Assembly: GCF_014652715.1 (NCBI RefSeq)
Contig: NZ_BMZI01000007.1
Location: 192,386 to 242,830, forward strand
DNA from: Salinicola rhizosphaerae
Lineage (GTDB): Bacteria > Pseudomonadota > Gammaproteobacteria > Pseudomonadales > Halomonadaceae
DNA: 50,445 nucleotides
Reading direction: 5' to 3'
In this document: piece by piece, positions 1 to 9,331 of the stretch
How the letters are laid out: the number at the start of each line of letters is the position of its first letter
How positions within the stretch are numbered: the stretch's first letter is position 1
The notes under the pieces: generated by a model
Told to the model about the DNA's origin: nothing
The model's input: only the letters and a program-made list of their open reading frames with translations
Databases searched by the model: none
Position numbers and translations under genes: made by a program

Positions 1-381
1 CGCATTGATCGCCCACTCACCGCGCTGGCGAATGCCGGTGTAGGTCTGCCACTGGATGAACGCCTCGGCGTTGCGCAGCACGGCGGCGACGAGGTCCGCC
101 AGGGTTTCGGTACCATCGACACCATTGCGGCCCTTGAGAATCGCGGAGAGCGCCGGTGTGTCGGGTGCATCGCCCTGTTCTCCAGCGTCCACCCACGCCT
201 GGTACGCTGTCGCCTCGTTCTGCTGCTGACTCCAGCTCAAGCGCTCGGTATTCGGGTACTCGCGCAAGAGCGGCTTGGCGGCGGCTTCGTAATCGGCGTT
301 GAGCGTAGCGAGCGCCTGGGCTTGAGCCGAGGCGAATCGATCGGCGTTAGTTGGCGCCGGGGTATGCTGCATCGTGCCCAT
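1..381 (-). CDS. Tail fibre assembly chaperone-like protein (partial, 3' end outside window)
   Basis: The minus-strand frame is open from an ATG at 381 to the window edge (127 codons seen). It begins MGTMQHTPAP and has a hydrophilic, Ala/Gln-rich N-terminal half. This is followed by a segment containing LADLVAAVLRNAEAFIQWQ, which resembles the C-terminal part of DUF4376-type tail-fibre-associated proteins. Its start overlaps the stop of the upstream gene as ATGA, so it is translationally coupled to the tail-fibre genes. The role as a fibre chaperone is inferred from position at the end of the tail module. Confidence 0.6.
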   Translation of the reverse strand, partial: MGTMQHTPAPTNADRFASAQAQALATLNADYEAAAKPLLREYPNTERLSWSQQQNEATAYQAWVDAGEQGDAPDTPALSAILKGRNGVDGTETLADLVAAVLRNAEAFIQWQTYTGIRQRGEWAINA

Positions 382-707
382 CAGATATCAACCTCCCGAA
401 CTTGTTTCGAAGCCGTCCACTCGTCGATCCTTACCTTAAAATCCTGGTCTGTCTCATCATCGGCTTTTTCAGGGGGGGTGGGGGTGTAGAAACCGATCAC
501 CGCTGCTGTGACTACTCCATCTGCCATTGCAGCGCGCTGCACTGGGCAAACTGGTAGTTCGGGTGACTCGAATTCTGTAAAGACGCCGTCCTCGGTTCCA
601 AAGTCAAATGTGTCGCTCACGCCTCCCATTGATACAGTCAAAATATTACCCGAGGCGCTGTATGACGCAGTGAGAGAGGACTCTTGAGGTTCTATAATCA
701 GCTTCAT
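381..707 (-). CDS. Hypothetical phage protein downstream of tail fibre
   Basis: This 108-residue protein starts MKLIIEPQES and is beta-strand-like in the N-terminal half, then acidic and charged. It shows no recognisable domain. Four-base overlaps with both the tail-fibre gene upstream and the presumed chaperone gene downstream place it in the same transcript. Its base composition is noticeably lower in GC than the neighbouring structural genes, as is the tail-fibre gene, which fits a horizontally exchanged host-range cassette. It may be a small receptor-binding accessory or chaperone; the function is unknown. Confidence 0.6.
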   Translation of the reverse strand: MKLIIEPQESSLTASYSASGNILTVSMGGVSDTFDFGTEDGVFTEFESPELPVCPVQRAAMADGVVTAAVIGFYTPTPPEKADDETDQDFKVRIDEWTASKQVREVDI

Positions 708-1534
708 ACATACCTCCCAAACGCGAAATAATTGGCCGACACAACTTGCGATGAGCGAGAACTAGCAGCCGTCCATGATAGACTTGTTCCGGTAGCATTT
801 GTGTTCAATGGCACTACTGACAAATCCATCAAATAACCCGAACCACTGTAAACGTTAGTCGGGATTACCTGTGGCGATGAGGCGAATGTCATCGGAAATG
901 TGATAGATTCTGAAAGCGAGCGATATCCTCCAGACACAGCATCACCACGGTTGATATCAATAGTCTTGCTGATCGCCCCCACCGCAATGGCATCACCAGA
1001 TGGCAGCTTCAGGAAAGAACCACTTCCATTTGAACCCCACTCTGGATCAGATAGCCAAGGGCCATGCCCGCTATCGTAGTTGAGCGTCCTGACTTTCGAA
1101 TAGCTACCACCAGTTGATCGCACCCGTTGATAACCGGTCGTCGATCCTCGGTAATGCTCAAGATAGACAACTCCACTAGAGTTCGGTGGATTGCTAAAAT
1201 CAGCGGCGTTAACAGCGTAGAATCCATTCCCCAAGTTCGGGTCATCTGGATCATTGATGTAGTTGGCGCTGGTAAGGCCAGTGCCAAAACCACCGATGCC
1301 ACTTCGGGTGGCACCATCGAAGCCTATGCCAGCGCGAACGTTGTCGGCACTACCCAACCGCCCTCCATTGATGGCGGCCTCTATCGTCTCGTAAATCGCC
1401 AGCTCACCGAGCTGCCCATCTTTCGTGACCTCGGACAGCGCGAGGATTCGACCGATCCACTGGCCCGCGAGCTGATAGGCCTCGTTGAGCGTTTCCTGCA
1501 ACTGCTGCTGATCGACCGTGCCGTCGTTTGCCAT
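704..1534 (-). CDS. Tail fibre / receptor-binding protein
   Basis: The start at 1534 (MANDGTVDQQQ) is chosen for its GGAGGAACA ribosome binding site; an in-frame codon at 1549 is possible but lacks one. The product is 276 residues. The N-terminal 60 residues are helical, the middle is Gly/Ser/Asn-rich and fibre-like, and the C-terminus (from about residue 190) has alternating hydrophobic beta pattern ending in FAFGRYV. It lies directly downstream of the tail-tip J gene, the usual place for side or central fibre genes. The lower GC than J suggests recent exchange. A terminator separates it from J. Confidence 0.65.
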   Translation of the reverse strand: MANDGTVDQQQLQETLNEAYQLAGQWIGRILALSEVTKDGQLGELAIYETIEAAINGGRLGSADNVRAGIGFDGATRSGIGGFGTGLTSANYINDPDDPNLGNGFYAVNAADFSNPPNSSGVVYLEHYRGSTTGYQRVRSTGGSYSKVRTLNYDSGHGPWLSDPEWGSNGSGSFLKLPSGDAIAVGAISKTIDINRGDAVSGGYRSLSESITFPMTFASSPQVIPTNVYSGSGYLMDLSVVPLNTNATGTSLSWTAASSRSSQVVSANYFAFGRYV

Positions 1535-1549
1535 TGTTCCTCCGGGCAA

Positions 1550-1573
1550 TAAAAAGCCGCCTCGGTGGGCGGC
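1550..1573 (-). terminator. Intrinsic terminator between J and tail fibre gene
   Basis: On the minus strand a GCCGCC / GGCGGC stem with a six-base loop is followed by TTTTT. It sits immediately after the J stop and just before the tail-fibre ribosome binding site, so fibre expression needs read-through or antitermination. Confidence 0.7.
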
Positions 1574-1587
1574 GTGGTGAATCGGGT

Positions 1588-4500
1588 TCAGACGCGAGAA
1601 GACGACAGCCTCAGATAGCGTTCTCTGATCCTTGCCTCGTTTTCATCTTCGAAATAATCGCTGTTGAAGCCCGATGACGCTTGGATAGCGACAGTTTTTG
1701 TTCCGCTCCACCCATCGATCCTCATTGGCATGACGATGTAATCCTCCTCTTCGATCGTTATGCCAGTGCCACGAAAGTCAAAGATACGGCCGTAGGCCCT
1801 ATCCCAGCGGTATTTTTCAACCCCGCCCACCGTTATCCGAAGACTAAGGCTGGCCCTGACATAATCTCCATCAGGACTCTGCGCGTGCAGAAAGTATTTG
1901 AATGCCGTGGTCACATCGACAGCATTCCCCCTCGGATTGATATCAGCCGAGACAATCGACACCCACTCGTTGTCGCCGTTATCTGACGGGAGGCTGATCT
2001 CATCCGGAGAGACATTCGACGCATTGATCGTCACCGCCCCCTCTTTGATGTTGAGGGTATCGATTGCCCCGCTTTTGATCATTGCATTCACAATGAACGC
2101 ATCATCGGCGAAAATCTTACCGCCATCGATCAGCGTGGTGCCGGTGCGCGTCCAGTTGCTCATCTGGTCGTAAGCATCGTCACCAGCGTTGGCCCGCGAG
2201 CGGATCGTATCGAGCGACGTGCCGTTGACCGAGACACTGCCCGCCAGGCTGCCGCCGGAGAGCGTGCCGGATCCGCTCAGGTCGCTGAGGTTGACTCTGT
2301 CCTTACTGGCAAACACGCCGGCCCCGGTGACGTTGGCCAGCCTCACGGTCAGCGTGTCGGCATCGAGGAACTGGGTCTTGATCTTGCCGCCCGAGATGAT
2401 CGTCTCGCCGGAGTCGCTGACCAGTTTGTTGAAATTCACGGTGCCGATGAGGGCCTCGGGAATCACGACGCGCCCGTCTTCGACAACGAACGCCAGCACC
2501 ATCTCGCCCGAAACCTCGTTGTAGATGTAGAAGCGGTCGGCAACCGCACCGATCTCGGCGACCTCGCCGTTCGACATCATCCCGAGAACGGCTTTTTTCC
2601 CGTTGACGTCGACGGTTCGGATCGCAGCGGACGTGAAGCTGTTCGTGTCCGGGTCCCACAGCGCGTAGAGGTTGTCCTCGACAGTGGCCTGCCCGACCGC
2701 GAGCGTCGTGACCTGCTGTGCCAAGCCTGCTCGCACGATCTGCTCGACGCGCAGTGTCGATGCTGATGCCTCGCCGCCGGCTTTCAGGAGCAGCATTTTC
2801 AGCGTCAGCTCGTCATCGACGTGCTGCAACTCACCGATGCTCGTCGTGTTAGCGTCGAGCTCGGCGCGGAATGGCGCGACCGCCTCGTCCGCCGCCTCGA
2901 TAGCCGCGGGCTTGAGGCCCTCGACAACGACGCCGTAGAGCTGGCCCTCAGCCTCGATGTCGTCCTGGATCGCGTCGAAGATCTCGGTAAAGTCGCTCGT
3001 CGTTTCGACTTCCTGGAAGAACAGATCGCTGTGCCCGTAGGCATTGATGCTGTCGATCCAGTAGTAATACGTCGTGCCGTACGCGCGCCCGGTATGGACG
3101 AGGCTGGCGCCGGTGCTGAGTAGCTGTGCAGTGCCGCGTACCTGGTTGGCGTCGAGCATCGTCGGCGAGTAGTAAAACCGGAACGATACCGGGGTGCCGG
3201 TCCAGTCCAGTTGCGGGATCAGCGTTACCTCGTTGTTCGTGACCTGAACGATGACGCGGTCAGGCATCGGCGGCGCGTTGACGCTGAACGTCACAGTGGC
3301 GGCGCCGGACTGTCCAAAGCTACCCCGCGTTCGCACCTCGGCGACGTACTGCCCTGCCGGCAAGCCGCCGATGGTGCACGTCGTCGAGTTGGGCGGCACT
3401 TCGATCGCTTGCATGGCCTGGCCGTCCGAACGCAGCACGACGCTGTAGCTCTGCGCGCCGCTGACGGCAGACCAGTCGAGCCGCCCCTGCACGGTCTCCC
3501 CGATCGACTCCAGGGTGTAGGTCAGACCGGAGGGCGCGGCGATGCCCCCCGTCGGCAGCAAGATAAAGCCCAGCGGGTTGTAGGGCTCTCCCACGGCGTC
3601 ATCGTAGATTTCAGGGTCTTCAGCCTGCAACGTGACTTTGCAGCCGCTGTCGCCGTGAAAGTCCCAATCGACGACGCGGAATTCGCCGTCGATGTTGAGC
3701 GACGGCAGATAGACGCGCACGACCCGACCTGGGCGACAAGCGTAACCACGGAAGTTGAGCGGGATCGAAAGCGAGCCGCCCGCGCGCTTGCGGCGCAATG
3801 CGATGTTGGCGAGGCGCTGTGCCTGGTACGGCGAGAACACATATTGCAGGTCGAGGGTGTCCTCGATCGGGCCGCCGTCCTGCTCGATCCACTCGGCAAC
3901 GCTGACCGCTGGGTAGTCGGTCTCGGTCCAGCGCTGATCGGGGTCGATGAATTTGCCAGTCATGGTGTTGACCGCGTCCGCCTGGGCGACCTCGGTCTGG
4001 CCGCTGATTGCGCCGATCACCATGTCTTCATCGATCACCAACTCATAGGGACCGTAGTAGGCGCCGGCCATCAAGCCGAACTTGCCGCCGATGCGCACGA
4101 TCTGGCCGCCGCCGGCCGCCTCCATATCGGCAAGCACGCGATCCTTGCGTGTGTCGGCCTTGAAGCCGCCGCCGATGGTGTAGCGTGCCTCGCTGCTGCC
4201 GTCCGGATTGGTGACGGTCTCGTCGCTGACGTTGGCCGCGGAGATGAACATCTCCCAGATGATCTCGTCGTCAGGCACGCGCAGGCGCTCGCGCAGATAC
4301 CACAGGATCACCAGCGCCCAGTTCTCGCTGTAGCCGGTGGTCTCGGTGCGCGGGTCGTAGATCTCGCGGTTGCCACGCAACACGAACAACGGCGTGGGAA
4401 TACCGCTGGCGAAGTAGTCACGGTCGTAGCGCAGCGACACCCTGGCATAGCTGAGCCCCTTGCCAATCTGGTTGTCACGCCAGTCCGGTGAGTTGTCGAG

Positions 4501-4920
4501 CAGGCACTGGTTTGGGGTGTCCGGGTTGCGGATCAGCGCGAAGTTCGCGCGGTCGCCGGCGTCGTCGGCAGGCTCCTGGTTGAGATAGAGTTCGTCAATG
4601 GACTCGATCTCGCCCTCGCTGAGCACATAGACCATGTGCAGCCATTCGCGCTTGGTCTGGTCGCCCTCTTCCTCCTGCGCCCATGCCAGCAGCCCACCGA
4701 CGGCGCAGCGGCCGAACTGGTAGTGCGCCGGCTCCTTGCTCGAGCGGATGACCTGCTTGAGCTCGGTCTGAGTGCTGGCCCCCATATCGACCTTGGGCGT
4801 CAGCGAGCTCGAGGCGTACATCGCCGCGCCGGCGGCGAACCCCGCCCACGGGTTACTGGTGGCGAAACCCACGGCGACCCCGACCGCTACTGCCGCGACT
4901 GCCTTGACCGCCTTGCCCAT
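1588..4920 (-). CDS. Tail tip attachment / host specificity protein J
   Basis: The 1110-residue protein has the layout of lambda-J-type central tail tip proteins. It has a Gly/Ala-rich N-terminal hydrophobic segment (about 1-40), then a tail-tip hub region containing YQFGRCAVGGLLAWAQ and repeated aromatic-acidic motifs. Fibronectin-like beta domains lie near residues 460-640. A long helical region (about 640-760) is followed by a DUF1983-like block with FYIYNEVSGEMVLAFVVEDG and a variable C-terminal receptor-binding part. The gene follows a small NlpC/P60-like tail gene by three bases. It caps the tail, contacts the receptor and probably forms part of the DNA ejection channel. Confidence 0.9.
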   Translation of the reverse strand: MGKAVKAVAAVAVGVAVGFATSNPWAGFAAGAAMYASSSLTPKVDMGASTQTELKQVIRSSKEPAHYQFGRCAVGGLLAWAQEEEGDQTKREWLHMVYVLSEGEIESIDELYLNQEPADDAGDRANFALIRNPDTPNQCLLDNSPDWRDNQIGKGLSYARVSLRYDRDYFASGIPTPLFVLRGNREIYDPRTETTGYSENWALVILWYLRERLRVPDDEIIWEMFISAANVSDETVTNPDGSSEARYTIGGGFKADTRKDRVLADMEAAGGGQIVRIGGKFGLMAGAYYGPYELVIDEDMVIGAISGQTEVAQADAVNTMTGKFIDPDQRWTETDYPAVSVAEWIEQDGGPIEDTLDLQYVFSPYQAQRLANIALRRKRAGGSLSIPLNFRGYACRPGRVVRVYLPSLNIDGEFRVVDWDFHGDSGCKVTLQAEDPEIYDDAVGEPYNPLGFILLPTGGIAAPSGLTYTLESIGETVQGRLDWSAVSGAQSYSVVLRSDGQAMQAIEVPPNSTTCTIGGLPAGQYVAEVRTRGSFGQSGAATVTFSVNAPPMPDRVIVQVTNNEVTLIPQLDWTGTPVSFRFYYSPTMLDANQVRGTAQLLSTGASLVHTGRAYGTTYYYWIDSINAYGHSDLFFQEVETTSDFTEIFDAIQDDIEAEGQLYGVVVEGLKPAAIEAADEAVAPFRAELDANTTSIGELQHVDDELTLKMLLLKAGGEASASTLRVEQIVRAGLAQQVTTLAVGQATVEDNLYALWDPDTNSFTSAAIRTVDVNGKKAVLGMMSNGEVAEIGAVADRFYIYNEVSGEMVLAFVVEDGRVVIPEALIGTVNFNKLVSDSGETIISGGKIKTQFLDADTLTVRLANVTGAGVFASKDRVNLSDLSGSGTLSGGSLAGSVSVNGTSLDTIRSRANAGDDAYDQMSNWTRTGTTLIDGGKIFADDAFIVNAMIKSGAIDTLNIKEGAVTINASNVSPDEISLPSDNGDNEWVSIVSADINPRGNAVDVTTAFKYFLHAQSPDGDYVRASLSLRITVGGVEKYRWDRAYGRIFDFRGTGITIEEEDYIVMPMRIDGWSGTKTVAIQASSGFNSDYFEDENEARIRERYLRLSSSRV

Positions 4921-4923
4921 CCG

Positions 4924-5346
4924 TTACTCCTCATTCATCTCGTTGCGGGCCTCGACCCGCCAGGCGATCAGCGGCGCGGCGTTGGCTCGCGTCGCGCCCT
5001 CTTCGGTGACACACCAGATCCCTCCAGACCAAACGACGCCGACACAGCGGCCCAGCGGCGCCTCGAACAGGACGACATCACCGCGCATGGCCTGGGCGAT
5101 CGGTACGCGCTGGAAGCAGGCATCCCACGCTGCCTCGAGGCTGCCGTGGGTATTGGCCAGCACGCGCTTGGCGCCGATGGCCGTCTGGTATCGCCCGCGG
5201 TATTCCGCTGCCGGATCGACACCGCAGACGGCAACGCAGCAATCAGCGGCGAACAGGCAGCAGTCGTTTTTGCCCCACGAAAAAGCCGCCTCGCGGGCGG
5301 CTTGTAGGGTTTGCTGTAGCTGGCGTGGCCAGTTAACGTGCCTCAT
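4924..5346 (-). CDS. DUF6950 / NlpC-P60-like tail assembly protein
   Basis: The product has 140 residues with a WGKNDCCLFAAD motif near residue 25, as in phage NlpC/P60-related tail proteins where the Asn-Asp-Cys motif holds the catalytic Cys. A later GDVVLF motif is also typical. Such proteins sit next to J and help build or cut through at the tail tip. No clean catalytic His is certain by eye, so hydrolase activity is unproven. A terminator-like hairpin lies inside its first 25 codons. Confidence 0.65.
   Translation of the reverse strand: MRHVNWPRQLQQTLQAAREAAFSWGKNDCCLFAADCCVAVCGVDPAAEYRGRYQTAIGAKRVLANTHGSLEAAWDACFQRVPIAQAMRGDVVLFEAPLGRCVGVVWSGGIWCVTEEGATRANAAPLIAWRVEARNEMNEE
5279..5303 (-). 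terminator. Terminator-like hairpin inside a coding region
   Basis: On the minus strand an 8-bp stem AAGCCGCC / GGCGGCTT with a five-base loop is followed by TTTTT. It lies inside the first codons of the DUF6950-like gene, so it may be only a coding coincidence or an attenuator. Confidence 0.4.
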
Positions 5347-5369
5347 ATAAATTCCGTTGGAGATTGCTC

Positions 5370-5591
5370 ATGACAGTTGAAGTTGATGAAAATCTGAAGC
5401 CAAGCGAAAACAGCCCTGGATGGGTTTCTGGCTGGGGTGTACTAACTCCCAGCCCCTGGAATCTGAAGGGCGTCTATGCGAATGAGGAAAAGGCCAGAGC
5501 TTCAGCGGAGTCGGGCATGAAAGTCGTCTGGGGAGACCACAAGCCCGGAACCGACGATTTCGTTTACTCCGACAGCGATCAACCGGGATAG
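5370..5591 (+). CDS. Small plus-strand hypothetical protein in the tail region
   Basis: This 73-residue protein (MTVEVDENLKPSE...) is on the strand opposite to the surrounding tail genes. It has a GGAG ribosome binding site seven bases before the ATG at 5370. It is acidic, has lower GC than its neighbours and ends 13 bases inside the 3' end of the convergent minor-tail gene. The resemblance is to small phage proteins with a conserved Trp-Gly-rich core (WVSGWGVL). Orientation and composition suggest an independently acquired moron. The function is unknown. Confidence 0.6.
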   Translation: MTVEVDENLKPSENSPGWVSGWGVLTPSPWNLKGVYANEEKARASAESGMKVVWGDHKPGTDDFVYSDSDQPG

Positions 5592-6175
5592 CTGAAACTT
5601 GGGGCATCCTTTTTTGATCCCCAATAAATTGGCCAGTCTGCAAGCTGGGCCACCGCGAAGAAGAAGCGATCCCCGGGATGGCGTTGCCGGTGATTCTCAT
5701 CCGTCCAGCGCTCGGTGCCCTGGCGCTGCCAGTCGGCCATCCGGTCGGTGATCGTGACGCTGATAGCGTTGCCGTCGTCGCTGCCGGCGTAGTTGAACTG
5801 CGCGGCATCCATCTTGCCGCTGAACAGGATGTCGGCGGCGTAGTCGCCGGCGTCATCGATCGCGACCAGCAGCAGGCGCCCGAACCGGCCCCGGCAGCGC
5901 TCGACCTGCGTGCCGGCGATCAGCTCGGTATCCAGCCCCGAGAGCGTCAACGTCACGTTGGCCGGCGAGCCGCTATCCAGCTGCTCTTTCGCCGACGAGA
6001 CATCGCCGAACGTGCCGACGCCATCGAACGTCTCACCGTTGATGATCAGCAGCCCGGTACCGGTATGCGCTCGCACCATACCGCTCTGGAAATCCAGCTC
6101 GCAGGCGTAGGCGAGTTTCACGGTCTGGCGGCCCAGCAGCTCCACCATCGAATCGGAAAACGGGAACGCGGACAT
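5579..6175 (-). CDS. Minor tail protein, DUF2163-like
   Basis: The product has 198 residues, mostly beta-rich. It includes a segment typical of phage baseplate-hub or tail-tip proteins (GLLIINGETFDGVGTFGDVS near residues 42-62 and a Trp-rich C-terminus). Its start overlaps the stop of the upstream tail gene. Position between the tape measure and J corresponds to the lambda M/L region, so it is probably a tail-tip structural component. The family assignment is by eye. Confidence 0.65.
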   Translation of the reverse strand: MSAFPFSDSMVELLGRQTVKLAYACELDFQSGMVRAHTGTGLLIINGETFDGVGTFGDVSSAKEQLDSGSPANVTLTLSGLDTELIAGTQVERCRGRFGRLLLVAIDDAGDYAADILFSGKMDAAQFNYAGSDDGNAISVTITDRMADWQRQGTERWTDENHRQRHPGDRFFFAVAQLADWPIYWGSKKDAPSFSYPG

Positions 6176-6756
6176 CAGAACGCCTCCCGGCAGTCGAGGG
6201 TGCCGCCGGCGATCAGCGGCTCGACGGACTGCGCCTGCTCGTCGCTGGCCAGCCGCATGACGGCATAGGGCCGCGTGTAGTTGATCTCAGTACCGTCCGA
6301 CGGCGGCGTGCGCAACCAAGGCGAGACCTGAATCGTCGCGTTGCCCTGAGTGTTACTGGTGACATCCAGCAGCACCTCGAGGAGCTGATCGTTGACGGTG
6401 ATGTAGTCCCCCGCCCGCAGCACCAGCGTGCTTTTCTTCCAGCCGCGAGTCGGCAGCGTGCCGGAGGCATTGCCGTTGCCATTGACTCGGGCGGTACCGG
6501 CATCCTGCGCCCGCGCGCGCCGCCACGGGTAGAGCTTGAACGTGCCGGCCATCCCCTGCAGCTGCCCGATGAAGGTCGTCAGCTTGCGCTCGTCCGCTTC
6601 GAACAGATTGCGAAACTGCAACGAGCACTGGAAGTAGGCGCCCGGGTAGGTCCGGATCTGCTGAGACTTGCTGAACGTCGACGTAAAGGCGCGGTTATTG
6701 AACACCCGGCCCCAGTCCATCTTGTACGGTACCAAGCCTTCGGGCCATTCGATCAT
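6175..6756 (-). CDS. Minor tail protein (distal tail region)
   Basis: The product has 193 residues starting MIEWPEGLVP. It shows a beta-rich pattern with FRNLFEADERKLTTF and a GTFKLYPWR segment, resembling phage structural proteins placed directly after the tape measure. It is separated from the tape measure by 10 bases and overlaps the next tail gene by one base, so all belong to one transcript. The likely role is a distal tail or tail-tip adaptor; the exact family is not certain. Confidence 0.6.
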   Translation of the reverse strand: MIEWPEGLVPYKMDWGRVFNNRAFTSTFSKSQQIRTYPGAYFQCSLQFRNLFEADERKLTTFIGQLQGMAGTFKLYPWRRARAQDAGTARVNGNGNASGTLPTRGWKKSTLVLRAGDYITVNDQLLEVLLDVTSNTQGNATIQVSPWLRTPPSDGTEINYTRPYAVMRLASDEQAQSVEPLIAGGTLDCREAF

Positions 6757-6766
6757 GGGTGTCTCC

Positions 6767-9250
6767 TCAAACCTTCAGCATCCGGCGACCCGGCCCGTTA
6801 CTTTTGAAGTCTTCCAACACGCGGCGATAGCCCATCTCGGCGCCCTGCTCGGCGGCTCGCCGGATGGCGGCGGGATCGGTGGCGCCGCGCGCATCGACGT
6901 TGACGATAGGAGCAGGTAGTGAGCCATTGCCTGCACCGCCCTGCTCCATGCCGGACTGCACGTTATCGAGGGTGCGATCCAGCTTGGCGCTGGTGTCGGA
7001 CGTTGTGACGCGCTCACCCTTCTGCAGATACCAACTGCCGTCCGCCGGTACCGAGTCGATGCCGTCGTGGGCCATGCCGACGTTCTGAATCATGCTCGCC
7101 TGCGCCACCTGAGCTGCAGCGGCTGTAGCCCCGGCTATCGGCGCCAGTGCTGGACCCACATAAGGAATTCCGACGACGGCGTCGTAGGCTTTGGAGTACG
7201 ATGACGGTGCGTTGATGAGCGCCTGGGCGACGGCGGCGGCTTTGGAGACAGCGAACAGCGCGCGGTAGGCGCCGGACTGTTCACCCACGAATGCCGCCGT
7301 GAGCCCGGCCAGATCCCCGAATACGCTTTCCGCCGCGGCGAGCTGGGCAACCTGCCGCGCCTGCTCGATGCGGGCGAGCTCGTCTTCGTGCTCCTGCTTG
7401 AGGTCTCGTTCCTGGGCATCCCACTGCTCGGTGAGGTCCGCCCGCTCGCTGCGGTAGTTGTCGAGCATCTCGAGTTGGGTGGCATACCAGTCCTCGAGCT
7501 CCGCCTGGGCCTCGTCGATCTTGCCCAGCTCACCGAAGGCGCCGCCGATGGAGGCGTCGAGCCCCTGGTACTCCGGGGCGTCGGTGAACCCGGCATCGGC
7601 GATCCTGGCCACGGCATCGGCGTACTCGTCCTGCGAGACCTTGGCCGCCTCGAGGATGTCGAGGCGTTTGAGTAGCGTGTCGTTGAGCTTCTCTTCCGGC
7701 GTGCGCAGTTCTTCGACCAGCGACCGATAGTCCTCCAGCGCCTGCTGCTGGTCGTCGTAGGCTGCGACGGTCTCCAGCGCTGCGCGTGCCTGGGCCAGCT
7801 GCGCCTCGGTGGCGCCCTCGGCTGCGAGCTTGAACAGCGTCTGCTGGTCGGTCGTCAGGCCAACCATCTCGGCTTGCTGTTTCAGCGACGCGATCTGATC
7901 GCGAATGGCTTTGGTGGGGTCGTCGGTGTTGCTGCCGGCACCCATGCCGCCAGTGACTTTCGACGGCGGCTTGAACAGCCACTGGTCCAGTGTCTTGATC
8001 GGGACACCATCCTGCTCGGCCCAGAACGCCGCGAGCTTGGCATCGACGTCGTCGAGGTAGTCGTCGATGGCCGTGCTCGGCAGCGGCTGGCTGGCGATGT
8101 CCTCGAGCTCGCCGCGATACTGCTCGAGCGTGTCGCGCATGTCGGCGGCGCGCTGGCGCACGCCCTCGACGAATTCCGAGTTCCCCATGCTGGAGTCGAT
8201 GAGATCCAGATCCGTGAATCCGGGGATCGCGTTCATGCCGCGAATCAAATTGTTGATGCCGGCAATCGCGGTATCGATGAACCAGCTGAGGGATTCCCAC
8301 GCATCCTGTGCGAAATCGGCCACGGCTAGGTTCGCCGAGGCCATGGCGACCTTGACCTCGGCATCGATCACGCGGAACTGCTGGAAGCCATCCAGCAGCG
8401 GCCCCAGCGCCTCGACGGAGGTTCGCAGGGCGCTGGTCATCGCGCCCTGGAAATCCCCCGCGCCACCCGCCGCATCGACGAGCCGATCGTTCAGCGTGCT
8501 GAGGTAGGGCGCCAACTCGGCGGCGAGCAGGTTGGAAAGCGATGTCAGAATCTGCTGGGTGCGGTCGAACTCGTTCGCAAAATCGGCCAGCTTGGCGATA
8601 TCCAGCGCATCGAGAACGATGCCCATCTGGTCGGCCTGCTCGCCGAGCGACTGGATCGCGGCGCCGCCGTCGCGGAGAAGCGGAATCAGGGCCGTCGTCT
8701 CGTCGGCCATCGACTCCATGTAGAACGTCATATCCTGCTGAGACAGCCCAGCTCGCTCGAGCGAGTCGTAGTAGAGCTGGAGCGCCTGGGGGCCGGAGAG
8801 GTTGCGGAACTGCTCCGCCGTGACGCCGATCTGCGGGGCGATGTTCTCGAAGAAATCGGCCATCTCGCCGCTGCCGGTGCTGAGAAACTCGCCGACGCGG
8901 TCGTTGGTGTCTTTGAGAATATCGGCGAGCTTATCCTGCTCGACACCGACGGTCGATGTCGCATAGCTCCAGCGCTGGAACTCCTCGACCGAGGTATTCG
9001 CAAGATTCGACTGATTCTGCAGCTCACGGGCGTTATCTGCCGCATGTTTCGTGAATGCGACGACGGCAGTCGCTGCCCCAGCCGCAGCTGTACCGACGCC
9101 AACGATAGCCGTACTTGCGGTCTTGACCGACTTTGCGATGTCGCTCATGTCGCCCTTTGCAGCTCGCTTGGCCTTTTCCAGCGGGCCGGTGAACGAGCCG
9201 ATGCGCGCGACAAGATCGAGCGTCAGTTGACCGAGTGAGCGCGTTGCCAT
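6767..9250 (-). CDS. Tape measure protein
   Basis: The product has about 827 residues, the largest tail gene besides J. The N-terminus (ATRSLGQLTLDLVARIGSF) is typical of lambda-H-like tape measures and is followed by a hydrophobic segment near residues 45-65. Long helical stretches and a Gln/Glu/Ala-rich coiled-coil occupy about 450-640. A second hydrophobic block is near 660-720, and the C-terminal region has VDARGATDPAAIRRAA. Two adjacent ATG codons (9253 and 9250) follow GGAG; the second has better spacing. It sets tail length and helps DNA entry. The chaperone G/GT genes lie upstream, interrupted by a lipoprotein gene. Confidence 0.9.
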   Translation of the reverse strand: MATRSLGQLTLDLVARIGSFTGPLEKAKRAAKGDMSDIAKSVKTASTAIVGVGTAAAGAATAVVAFTKHAADNARELQNQSNLANTSVEEFQRWSYATSTVGVEQDKLADILKDTNDRVGEFLSTGSGEMADFFENIAPQIGVTAEQFRNLSGPQALQLYYDSLERAGLSQQDMTFYMESMADETTALIPLLRDGGAAIQSLGEQADQMGIVLDALDIAKLADFANEFDRTQQILTSLSNLLAAELAPYLSTLNDRLVDAAGGAGDFQGAMTSALRTSVEALGPLLDGFQQFRVIDAEVKVAMASANLAVADFAQDAWESLSWFIDTAIAGINNLIRGMNAIPGFTDLDLIDSSMGNSEFVEGVRQRAADMRDTLEQYRGELEDIASQPLPSTAIDDYLDDVDAKLAAFWAEQDGVPIKTLDQWLFKPPSKVTGGMGAGSNTDDPTKAIRDQIASLKQQAEMVGLTTDQQTLFKLAAEGATEAQLAQARAALETVAAYDDQQQALEDYRSLVEELRTPEEKLNDTLLKRLDILEAAKVSQDEYADAVARIADAGFTDAPEYQGLDASIGGAFGELGKIDEAQAELEDWYATQLEMLDNYRSERADLTEQWDAQERDLKQEHEDELARIEQARQVAQLAAAESVFGDLAGLTAAFVGEQSGAYRALFAVSKAAAVAQALINAPSSYSKAYDAVVGIPYVGPALAPIAGATAAAAQVAQASMIQNVGMAHDGIDSVPADGSWYLQKGERVTTSDTSAKLDRTLDNVQSGMEQGGAGNGSLPAPIVNVDARGATDPAAIRRAAEQGAEMGYRRVLEDFKSNGPGRRMLKV

Positions 9251-9264
9251 CATTTCTCCAGGCG

Positions 9265-9288
9265 TAAAAAAACCGCCCGAAGGCGGTT
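9265..9288 (-). terminator. Intrinsic terminator after the lipoprotein gene
   Basis: On the minus strand AACCGCC / GGCGGTT (7 bp, four-base loop) runs directly into a T tract. It ends the lipoprotein transcript 12 bases before the tape-measure start. Confidence 0.8.
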
Positions 9289-9331
9289 GAAGGTTCTAGC
9301 TACGAAAAGTGCTCGCAGTGATAAATGCTGG

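Noticed and set aside
3211-4491. A 426-codon plus-strand frame across J
   Set aside because: Antisense shadow of the tail-tip gene.
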